Shown here one piece after another: positions 51,833-58,960 of a stretch of 64,000 nt of DNA. Source of the stretch: Bacillota bacterium (GTDB lineage Bacteria > Bacillota > Clostridia > Oscillospirales > Ruminococcaceae). Made by a program: the position numbers and the translations under genes. The first letter of the stretch is position 1; each line of letters starts with the position of its first letter. The notes under the pieces were generated by a model. The model ran no database searches and was not told where the DNA came from. It saw only the letters and a program-made list of their open reading frames with translations. Location of the stretch: positions 62,001 to 126,000 of the forward strand of contig JAKPUQ010000098.1 in NCBI GenBank assembly GCA_029572815.1, in the 5' to 3' direction.

Positions 51833-52258
51833 ATATATCGATTGATCGATTTTTTATTTTGTATTTATCTAAACAGTGATCTGTTTTTGATGAATTACAT
51901 TCTTTGTGCTTTACAAAACTTTTGATAAAACTAAAATGTATATTTTTCGACAATTTTGCTCTTTCTAAATTATTCAGTAACTTTATGAGCGGTACAAAAC
52001 TTATTTCAGATAATTTTGATTGTTTTGATGTACTGCAATATATTATATTTGACATTTTTACGAAAATATCATCTAAGCACAGTAATGTGGGCTATCTGCT
52101 TAATGACTGTGCGTCCGGACCGGTTTTATTCTGGTCATGAGCACCATAACTAACTAACGGCAGAAATCGTGTTTCCCGAAAGGGGAGTACGTTTATTGCG
52201 TGACCGGCATTTGTCGGCACATATAGATATTTAAACTTATCTTTAAAGGAGAATTTTT
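51833..52258 (+). other. gpmI upstream region with structured leader; no gene
   Basis: The first 230 bases are very AT-rich and contain no supported gene. From about 52077 the sequence becomes structured: GCACAGT/ACTGTGC (52077-52112), GACCGG/CTGGTC, a 10-bp stem CGTGTTTCCC-GAAA-GGGGAGTACG with GNRA loop, and GTGaCCGGC/GTCGGCAC, then AAAGGAG and the gpmI ATG. This looks like a cis-regulatory RNA. No known riboswitch class was assigned; GAAAGGGGAGTA resembles the yybP-ykoY manganese riboswitch start, but here it is part of a local hairpin. Confidence 0.45.
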
Positions 52259-53779
52259 ATGTCAAAGAAACCCGTAGCACTTATTATCATGGACGGCTTC
52301 GGCTATAACCCCGATACATACGGCAATGCTATTGCCGCAGCAAAGAAGCCTAATCTTGACAAATATATGGCTGAGTGCCCTAACACTATTATCGGCGCAA
52401 GCGGTCTTGATGTCGGACTTCCCGACGGACAGATGGGCAATTCCGAAGTAGGCCACACCAATATCGGCGCAGGTCGTATCGTTTACCAGATGCTCGTTAA
52501 GATCTCCAAGGACATCAAGGACGGCACTTTCTTCAACAACAATGCTATCCTCAACACTATGAACAACTGCAAGGAAAAGAACAGCGCTCTCCATCTCATG
52601 GGACTTCTTTCTCCCGGCGGCGTACACAGCCACATGGAGCATATGTACGGTATCGTAGAGATGGCTAAGAAGAATGGTCTCGACAAGGTATATATCCACG
52701 CATTTCTCGACGGCAGAGACGTTCCTCCCTCATCCGCTGCTGAGTTCATGGAGGAGGCTGTTGCTGAGCTTAACAAGAGAGGTCTTGGCAAGATAGCTAC
52801 TATCTCAGGACGTTTCTATGCAATGGACAGAGATAACGCCTGGGACAGAGTTGAGAAAGCTTATGCTGCACTGGTTTACGGTGAGGGCGTTAAGGAGTCG
52901 GATCCTGTACAAGCTATAAAGAATTCCTATGCTAACGAGATCACAGACGAGTTCATGCTTCCTACTGTAATCGAAGGCGGAGCACAGATCAAGGCTGATG
53001 ACAGCGTTATCTTCTTCAACTTCCGTCCTGACCGCGCAAGACAGATCACACGTTCATTCGTTGATCCTGATTTCACAGGATTTGAGAGAAGAAACGGCTT
53101 CTTCCCTGTGAATTTCGTATGCATGGCTCAGTATGACGCAACAATGCCTAATGTTTCCGTTGCATATCCTCCTGAGCAGCTCACAATGACTATGGGAGAG
53201 TATCTCTCAAAGCTCGGTAAGACACAGCTCCGTATTGCTGAAACTCAGAAGTATGCTCACGTTACATTCTTCTTCAACGGCGGTGAGGAGAAGCAGTTTG
53301 AGGGTGAGGATCGTATCCTTATCAAGTCACCTGATGTTCCTACATTTGACCTCAAGCCGGAGATGAGCGCTTATGAGGTTTGCGATGCTGTTTGCGAAGC
53401 TATCGACTCCGACAAGTATGACGTTATCATTCTTAACTATGCTAACTGCGACATGGTCGGTCATACAGGCATTTTCGATGCTGCTGTAAAGGCTGTTGAA
53501 GCTACTGATACCTGTGTAGGCAGAATGGTTGAGAAGATACTGGCTAAGGGCGGTGCTGCTCTTATCACTGCAGATCACGGTAACGCCGATAAGATGATGG
53601 AGCCTGACGGAAGTCCTTTCACTGCACACACTACCAATCCCGTTCCGCTTATTGCTGTTGGCGTTGAGGGTCAGCTTATCGAAGGCGGTGTACTTGCTGA
53701 TCTTGCACCTACAATGCTTGATATTATGGGAGTTCCTCAGCCTGCTGAAATGACAGGTAAGAGCCTGCTCAAGAAGTAA
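52259..53779 (+). CDS. gpmI: 2,3-bisphosphoglycerate-independent phosphoglycerate mutase
   Basis: The 506-residue enzyme belongs to the alkaline phosphatase superfamily. The phospho-serine site GQMGNSEVGHTNIGAGR and the metal motifs MDGFG at the start and TADHGNAD near the C-terminus are intact. It interconverts 3- and 2-phosphoglycerate and needs two Mn2+ ions in Firmicutes. Codon bias is strong, as for pgk and tpiA. It has a separate, structured leader, so it may be controlled independently of them. A terminator follows. Confidence 0.96.
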   Translation: MSKKPVALIIMDGFGYNPDTYGNAIAAAKKPNLDKYMAECPNTIIGASGLDVGLPDGQMGNSEVGHTNIGAGRIVYQMLVKISKDIKDGTFFNNNAILNTMNNCKEKNSALHLMGLLSPGGVHSHMEHMYGIVEMAKKNGLDKVYIHAFLDGRDVPPSSAAEFMEEAVAELNKRGLGKIATISGRFYAMDRDNAWDRVEKAYAALVYGEGVKESDPVQAIKNSYANEITDEFMLPTVIEGGAQIKADDSVIFFNFRPDRARQITRSFVDPDFTGFERRNGFFPVNFVCMAQYDATMPNVSVAYPPEQLTMTMGEYLSKLGKTQLRIAETQKYAHVTFFFNGGEEKQFEGEDRILIKSPDVPTFDLKPEMSAYEVCDAVCEAIDSDKYDVIILNYANCDMVGHTGIFDAAVKAVEATDTCVGRMVEKILAKGGAALITADHGNADKMMEPDGSPFTAHTTNPVPLIAVGVEGQLIEGGVLADLAPTMLDIMGVPQPAEMTGKSLLKK

Positions 53780-53789
53780 TTAAAACTAT

Positions 53790-53826
53790 AAAAAGCCACA
53801 CAGCTTAGTCTGTTGTGGCTTTTTTG
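53790..53826 (+). terminator. Terminator after gpmI
   Basis: AAGCCACA and TGTGGCTT pair across a 13-nt loop, followed by TTTTT. Confidence 0.82.
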
Positions 53827-53904
53827 TTGCGCAGAGTAAATTATGGTTGCAAATACTAACAACTTATGATATAATATTATCAAGTATGTGTTAGGAGCTG
53901 TTTT

Positions 53905-54948
53905 ATGGTAAAGAAAGTATTTGCATTCGCTTTATTAATATCAGGACTTATATTTTCAAGCGGCTGCTCTGAAGAAAAAGCTGTTTCGGAAGCTGATATG
54001 TCATCAAAGTCAAGAGATGTGTTTGCTATGGATACCTTTATGAACATTAAGGCGTATGGCGGTAATGCAGATATTGCATTGAGTGAAGCTGAAAAGCGTA
54101 TTCTTCAGCTTGAAGATGAGCTTTCCGTTACAAGTGAGACCAGCGATGTATGGGCTGTTGATCACAGCAGCGGAACGGCTGTTGATGTAAGTGATGATAC
54201 GGCGCTTATAGTAAATAAAGCCATTGAGATGGGCAAGAAAACAAATGGCGCATTGGATATAACTCTGTATCCGGTTCTAAAGGAATGGGGATTTACTACG
54301 GGAGAATATAAAGTTCCTGATGATAATACATTGAAAAGCCTTCTTAAAAATGTAGATTATAGTAAGGTTTCAATCAGCGGAAATAAAGTTACTCTGCCTA
54401 AAGAAACAGAAATAGATCTTGGCGCTCTTGCAAAGGGATATACCGGCGACGAGATAATGAAAACTATGGAAGAAAACGGTGTCAGCTCGGCTATCGTTAG
54501 TCTTGGAGGAAATGTTCAGGCACTTGGAAAAAAGCCTGACGGAAGCAACTGGAAGGTTGCTGTCCGTAACCCCTTTGCGCCGGATACGGATATGTGTATA
54601 ATAGAAATAGATGATAAGGCTGTTATAACCTCCGGCAACTATGAGCGATATTTTACCACTGATGACGGAAATGTGTACTGGCATATTCTGGATCCTGATG
54701 ATGGATATCCTGCTGATAATGGTCTGGTTTCAGTAACTGTCATAGGTGACTGCGGACTTGACTGCGATGCTCTCTCAACTGCACTTTTTGTTGAAGGATA
54801 TGACGGCGCGGTTGAATTTCTGAGATCCGATCCATCTTTTGATCTTATTCTAGTGACCGATGACATGAAGATATTCTATTCAGGCGGCATTGCTGACAGC
54901 TTTACAAACATAAGCGGTATGGAAGCAGAGGTGATCGCACTTGACTAA
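53905..54948 (+). CDS. apbE: FAD:protein FMN transferase (ApbE), lipoprotein
   Basis: The 347-residue protein has a lipoprotein signal with lipobox SSGCS, then the ApbE domain: VFAMDTFMNIKAYG, DLGALAKGYTGDE (FAD/Mg site), IVSLGGNVQALG, SGNYERYF and the TDMCIIEIDDKAVITS segment. ApbE moves FMN from FAD to a Thr of target proteins outside the membrane. With the next two genes it forms an operon like those of flavin-based extracellular electron-transfer systems. The target FMN-binding protein is not in the window. Confidence 0.93.
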   Translation: MVKKVFAFALLISGLIFSSGCSEEKAVSEADMSSKSRDVFAMDTFMNIKAYGGNADIALSEAEKRILQLEDELSVTSETSDVWAVDHSSGTAVDVSDDTALIVNKAIEMGKKTNGALDITLYPVLKEWGFTTGEYKVPDDNTLKSLLKNVDYSKVSISGNKVTLPKETEIDLGALAKGYTGDEIMKTMEENGVSSAIVSLGGNVQALGKKPDGSNWKVAVRNPFAPDTDMCIIEIDDKAVITSGNYERYFTTDDGNVYWHILDPDDGYPADNGLVSVTVIGDCGLDCDALSTALFVEGYDGAVEFLRSDPSFDLILVTDDMKIFYSGGIADSFTNISGMEAEVIALD

Positions 54949-55300
54949 AGGCGTAAAACTGCTCATTGGAGCGGTATTGCTAATTTTTGCCGCAGCTGTA
55001 GTTTTGGCTGTTATCGGCTTGAAGCCATCCGAAAGTACATGGGTAGAGATAGTTCAGAATAACAAAGTCATCTATAAGCTGGATCTTTCCGAAGAAAAAG
55101 ACAGAACATTCAGGATAGATTATCCGGAAGGCGGCTGGAACGAGGTGCAGATCAAAGACGGACATATATGCATTGCTGATGCGGACTGTCCTGATCATAC
55201 CTGCATCAAAACAGGAGAACTGCGCTCTGAAAATATCCCTATTGTGTGTTTGCCACATAAGCTGGTAATTCGATTTTCAGAAGAGGGGGCAGGGAAGTGA
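54941..55300 (+). CDS. NusG domain II-containing membrane-anchored protein
   Basis: The 119-residue protein has one N-terminal membrane helix (about residues 6-25) and an extracytoplasmic NusG_II domain with a conserved CPDHTCIKTG cysteine pair and a third Cys in IVCLPHKLVI. It starts at TTG and overlaps apbE by 8 nt. NusG_II proteins occur next to ApbE and Gx-transporter genes and are thought to take part in flavin or electron transfer; the exact role is unknown. The CxxxxC pair could bind a metal or form a disulfide. Confidence 0.85.
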   Translation: MTKGVKLLIGAVLLIFAAAVVLAVIGLKPSESTWVEIVQNNKVIYKLDLSEEKDRTFRIDYPEGGWNEVQIKDGHICIADADCPDHTCIKTGELRSENIPIVCLPHKLVIRFSEEGAGK

Positions 55301-55803
55301 TGAAGGCACATAAGCTGGCAAGACTGGCACTTCTGACTGCACTCGCACTTATTATATTCATAATCGAACTAAGGATTGATATTATCCCTATCCCCGGAGC
55401 AAAGCTTGGGCTCGCAAACATAATAACAGTTTATGCGGTATATAAGTACAGCACTAAAGAAACTGCAATGATCGTATTTGCGAGAGTTATTCTGGGAGCT
55501 GTTTTTGGCGGAAATATATCTGCTATAATGTACAGTATGACAGGTGCTGTCTTTTGTCTGACGGGTATGCTTTTAGTCAAACGGATCGTTCCGCTTAAGT
55601 TTATCTGGCTCAGCAGTATAATCGGCGCGATACTGCACAATACAGGACAGATAATCGTTGCAATTATCGTAATGCGCTCATTAGCAGTAATTTCCGTATA
55701 TCCTTTTCTGATCATCACAGGCTGTATCGCAGGAGCTTTTACAGGCCTATGTGCACAGTTCCTGATCAGCAGGAAGCTTCCTGAAAAGGAAAATAAAACC
55801 TGA
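55300..55803 (+). CDS. Gx transporter family / HepS-like membrane protein
   Basis: The 167-residue protein has about five membrane helices and the PGAKLGLANIITVYAVYKY motif of the Gx transporter family (PF07456, sometimes misnamed heptaprenyl diphosphate synthase component I). It resembles the S-component-like small transporters and lies in the ApbE-NusG_II operon, which suggests a role in flavin or quinone supply to flavinylated proteins. ATG 55300 overlaps the preceding TGA; a GTG one codon upstream is equally possible. Confidence 0.85.
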   Translation: MKAHKLARLALLTALALIIFIIELRIDIIPIPGAKLGLANIITVYAVYKYSTKETAMIVFARVILGAVFGGNISAIMYSMTGAVFCLTGMLLVKRIVPLKFIWLSSIIGAILHNTGQIIVAIIVMRSLAVISVYPFLIITGCIAGAFTGLCAQFLISRKLPEKENKT

Positions 55804-55868
55804 ACAGCTCAACCTGATCTCTTGCCATTTCTGACCTTTTATGGTATAATATTCAAGAGGTGAATCAA

Positions 55869-56090
55869 ATGAATCCAATGAATGCATTTAAGCTTAAATC
55901 CCTTCTTGAAAGATTTCTTGTAAATCACCCTAAGCTTTCTCCCTTTTTTAAAGCGGCAGTTGGCTCTATAGGCGAGGGAACGGTAATAGAGGTGAAGGTC
56001 ATTTCTCCTGACAACAAGACTATAATCTCTAATATAAAGATAAATGAAGAGGACATGGCAATACTTGACGAGTTGAAAGAACTGAAATAA
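55869..56090 (+). CDS. Small conserved hypothetical protein
   Basis: The 73-residue protein starts MNPMNAFKLKSLLERF and has a mixed alpha/beta pattern ending VKVISPDNKTIISNIKINEEDMAILDELKELK. ATG 55869 is chosen because AAGAGGTG lies 6 nt before it. I recall similar short proteins from other Lachnospiraceae and Ruminococcaceae but know no function. It has no membrane segment. It ends at a bidirectional terminator. Confidence 0.68.
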   Translation: MNPMNAFKLKSLLERFLVNHPKLSPFFKAAVGSIGEGTVIEVKVISPDNKTIISNIKINEEDMAILDELKELK

Positions 56091-56123
56091 AAAAGCTGCC
56101 GCAGCTTTTTCTGCGGCAGTTTT
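56090..56123. terminator. Bidirectional terminator between small ORF and cobO
   Basis: CTGCCGCAG CTTTTT CTGCGGCAG with A residues before and TTTT after. Confidence 0.85.
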
Positions 56124-56637
56124 AATATTCTATTCCTTTTCTTGCGGTTATACCGTTGTCAAAAGGATGTTTCACAGCATTCATTTCCGTGAGATAATCA
56201 GCACGTTTTTTAAGCTTGTCAGAGGGATTTCTGCCTGTCATAATGATTTCTCCCTTTGAGAGTTCATTATTTATAAAGTTATCTGCAAGCTCAGTATCAA
56301 TGAGCTTTTTATTATATGCGTCGATGAATTCATCAAGGACTACAAGCTGAACTTCGCCTTTTATCAGAAGCTCTGATGCTTTTTTCAGCATATCGTTATG
56401 GCAGAGAGTTACCTCGCTTTTTTCAAGATCATTCATAGCAAAGGTAAACTTGTTGCACTCCTCGCAGCATATCACAATCACATTTTCAAGCCTCTGAAGG
56501 ACTGATATTTCAGATGATGTACCGTTTTTCAGAAACTGAAAAAAAGCTGTCTTCATACCAGAACCTGCAGCACGTATAGTCAAGCCAATTGCAGCAGTGG
56601 TTTTTCCTTTGCCATTACCATAATAAATATGTAACAT
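56122..56637 (-). CDS. cobO: Cob(I)yrinic acid a,c-diamide adenosyltransferase
   Basis: The 171-residue protein is of the CobA/CobO/BtuR type, with P-loop GNGKGKTT (residues 7-14), the LVVLDEFIDAY Walker B region and the MTGRNPSDKLKKRADYLTEM motif. It adenosylates corrinoids using ATP to make coenzyme B12 forms. It stands alone; no other cobalamin genes are near, so salvage is likely. The ATG follows a weak AGGTGATAT site. Confidence 0.92.
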   Translation of the reverse strand: MLHIYYGNGKGKTTAAIGLTIRAAGSGMKTAFFQFLKNGTSSEISVLQRLENVIVICCEECNKFTFAMNDLEKSEVTLCHNDMLKKASELLIKGEVQLVVLDEFIDAYNKKLIDTELADNFINNELSKGEIIMTGRNPSDKLKKRADYLTEMNAVKHPFDNGITARKGIEY

Positions 56638-56742
56638 TTCATATCACCTCATAGGTGTATTATAACATATCGTGCGAGGATAATCAATACATTTTTTTTG
56701 CTTTTTTAATAAAAAGCTTATCATAATTTAAGGAGTGTTTTA

Positions 56743-57531
56743 ATGAGTTCCATTATTTTCTTCGACATTGACGGAACTATCGTTACCGAAGATGAAAGAG
56801 CTATTATACCGGAGAGTACCCGTGAGGCTATCGCCGAAACAAGAAGAAAGGGAAATCTTACGTTTATCAATTCCGGCAGAACCGCCTTCAATATCAGCCC
56901 GAAGGTAAAGGAGCTAGGATTTGACGGGTATATCTGCGGCTGCGGTACATATATCGAATACGGTGGAAAGGTGCAGTTATGGCGTACAGTTCCGAAAGAT
57001 GAGTGTATCCGCATAGCCAAACCGCTCAGAGAATGTAATGTAACGCCGGTATATGAGCATACAAACGGATACTTTTTTGATGATAAGGCGCCTATGACCG
57101 AAGGCCTCAGATACTTTATGGAAGTGTTTGTGGACAGCGGCATCGATGTCAGTGGAAGAGTTGAGGACAACAGCTTTGGATTTGATAAATTTGTTATATG
57201 GCAAAATGAAAACAGCGATATGGAGCGCTTCATAGCTGAGGTGAGCAAAAATTATTCTATTATTGACAGGGGAGGCGGATTTTATGAAAATGTTCCTCTC
57301 GGATACACTAAAGCTACAGGCATTGAAAAGATACTGAAGCTCCTTGATATTCCAATGGAAAGAGCATATGCAATCGGCGACAGTATGAATGACCTGCCTA
57401 TGCTTGAAGCTGTTCCAAACAGTATCGCTATGGGAGGCGCGGAAAATATCTATCCGTATGTCTCATACATAACATCTCCTATCGAAGAAGATGGTATAGC
57501 AAATGCACTTAAACATTATGGTCTGATTTAA
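56743..57531 (+). CDS. HAD-superfamily Cof-type phosphatase
   Basis: The 262-residue protein has motif I FFDIDGTIV (residues 6-14), a Ser/Arg motif II (FINSGRTA), the C2-type cap, and motif IV YAIGDSMNDLPM. It is a second Cof-type phosphatase in the window but is not a close copy of the first. Substrate is unknown. AAGGAG lies 7-8 nt upstream of the ATG. Confidence 0.86.
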   Translation: MSSIIFFDIDGTIVTEDERAIIPESTREAIAETRRKGNLTFINSGRTAFNISPKVKELGFDGYICGCGTYIEYGGKVQLWRTVPKDECIRIAKPLRECNVTPVYEHTNGYFFDDKAPMTEGLRYFMEVFVDSGIDVSGRVEDNSFGFDKFVIWQNENSDMERFIAEVSKNYSIIDRGGGFYENVPLGYTKATGIEKILKLLDIPMERAYAIGDSMNDLPMLEAVPNSIAMGGAENIYPYVSYITSPIEEDGIANALKHYGLI

Positions 57532-57615
57532 TAATTTCTCCATTTAATAGGCGATTATTGCTTTTATTATCAAATATTGCGATTTTTTGTGCTGCTTTTT
57601 TGTAAGTTCTTCTCC

Positions 57616-57644
57616 TTGAAATGCTTATGGGCCTATGTTATAAT
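57616..57644 (+). promoter_or_regulatory. Promoter of the phosphofructokinase gene
   Basis: TTGAAA, 17-bp spacer, TATAAT; transcription would begin near 57651. Confidence 0.78.
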
Positions 57645-57680
57645 ATTATTGATGCCTATGGCAAATAAAATGAGAGGAAA

Positions 57681-57698
57681 TGTCCGAATATTCGGACA
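57681..57698. promoter_or_regulatory. 18-bp perfect palindrome in the PFK leader
   Basis: TGTCCGAATATTCGGACA lies about 30 nt after the predicted transcription start and 11 nt before the ATG. It could be a repressor operator or an RNA hairpin that affects ribosome access. Confidence 0.6.
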
Positions 57699-57709
57699 GA
57701 TAAGAGATC

Positions 57710-58927
57710 ATGAATATTGCAGTTGCTCAGTCAGGCGGTCCGACCTGTGCTATTAACGCTTCTTTGGCAGGTGTTTTCAGCGCAGCTCAGAAATCAGAGG
57801 AAATTGAAAAGATCTATGGCGTAATTAATGGAATTGAAGGAATTATCAATGACGAAATGGTAGATCTCGCTGAAAAGATAAACAGCGATGTAAGCTATCA
57901 GCTCTTACTCAGAACTCCTTCAGCAGTTTTGGGGTCATGTCGTAAAAAGCTTCCCGATCACAAAGAAAGATCGGATGTATACGAGCGAATCACAGAAGTG
58001 CTTCACAGCCGCGATATCGGTATTTTCTTCTATATCGGCGGAAATGATTCGATGGATACAGTTGCGAAATATTCTGCATATCTTGCAGATAAGAATATAG
58101 ACGATATTAAAATAATCGGTATACCAAAGACGATAGATAATGATCTGTGTGAGACAGATCATTCTCCTGGATTTGGTTCAGCTGCGAAGTATGTTGCGGC
58201 AACAGTGCAGGAGATCACCAGGGACAGCAATGTGTACAGTATCCCGTCGGTTACCATCATTGAAACTATGGGACGCCACGCCGGCTGGCTCGCAGCAGCA
58301 GCCTGCTGTATACGTGCAAACGGGGAAAGCGCTCCGCACCTGATATATCTTCCTGAGACTACATTCAGTATCGAACGTTTTCTTTCCGACGTAAAGGAAC
58401 AGATGACAAAGCACAGAGCAGTTATTGTTGTAGTATCTGAAGGGGTTAAGACCGCCGAAGGAAAATTTGCGGCAGAAGAGTTCCAGTCAGGCCAGAAGGA
58501 TGTATTCGGGCACGTTTATCTTGCCGGCATAGGTAAATTTCTGGAGAAGCTGGTTGCCGCCGAGATCGGCTGCAAGGTTCGCTCTATAGAACTAAATGTA
58601 ATGCAGAGATGCAGCTCTCACATTGCTTCACTTGAGGATATACAGTCCTCAGAGGCAATTGGTATGGCAGCAGTTGATGCAGGACTTAATGGCAAATCAG
58701 GCTGTATGATGACATTTGTCCGCGAATCGGATATGCCTTACAGCTACAGGATCGATACAGTAGAAGCTTCAAAGGCTGCTAATTCTGAAAAATTCTTCCC
58801 CAAGGAATGGATAAATGAAGCAGGCAACAATGTTCTGCCGCCTGCTTATGATTATCTAATGCCCCTTATTCAGGGTGAGCTTCACGCTATAATGAAAAAC
58901 GGAATGCCTTTGAATTTTGTAATATAA
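57710..58927 (+). CDS. 6-phosphofructokinase, pyrophosphate-dependent type
   Basis: The 405-residue enzyme has the PFK core: GGPTCAINASLAG, GGNDSMDT and PKTIDNDL, then MGRHAGWLAAA. The Asp after GGN and the Lys in PKTIDND are the signature of PPi-dependent rather than ATP-dependent PFK. Use of pyrophosphate saves ATP, as in many anaerobes that degrade cellulose. The ribosome site close to the ATG is weak; AGAGGAAA lies before the palindrome and might be brought near by the hairpin. A terminator follows. Confidence 0.92.
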   Translation: MNIAVAQSGGPTCAINASLAGVFSAAQKSEEIEKIYGVINGIEGIINDEMVDLAEKINSDVSYQLLLRTPSAVLGSCRKKLPDHKERSDVYERITEVLHSRDIGIFFYIGGNDSMDTVAKYSAYLADKNIDDIKIIGIPKTIDNDLCETDHSPGFGSAAKYVAATVQEITRDSNVYSIPSVTIIETMGRHAGWLAAAACCIRANGESAPHLIYLPETTFSIERFLSDVKEQMTKHRAVIVVVSEGVKTAEGKFAAEEFQSGQKDVFGHVYLAGIGKFLEKLVAAEIGCKVRSIELNVMQRCSSHIASLEDIQSSEAIGMAAVDAGLNGKSGCMMTFVRESDMPYSYRIDTVEASKAANSEKFFPKEWINEAGNNVLPPAYDYLMPLIQGELHAIMKNGMPLNFVI

Positions 58928-58960
58928 AAAAAGGAGGACTTAAAAGTCCTCCTTTTTTTA
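58926..58960. terminator. Bidirectional terminator between PFK and GH9
   Basis: AGGAGGACTT AA AAGTCCTCCT with A7 before and T7 after. Confidence 0.88.

Noticed and set aside
51904-52140. 78-aa ORF between tpiA and gpmI
   Set aside because: It has no ribosome site, odd composition from AT-rich sequence, and it overlaps the structured leader.
52040-52258. yybP-ykoY manganese riboswitch before gpmI
   Set aside because: Only AAAGGGGAGTA matches. These bases pair in a local GNRA hairpin, and the second conserved loop could not be found, so it is left as an unassigned structured leader.
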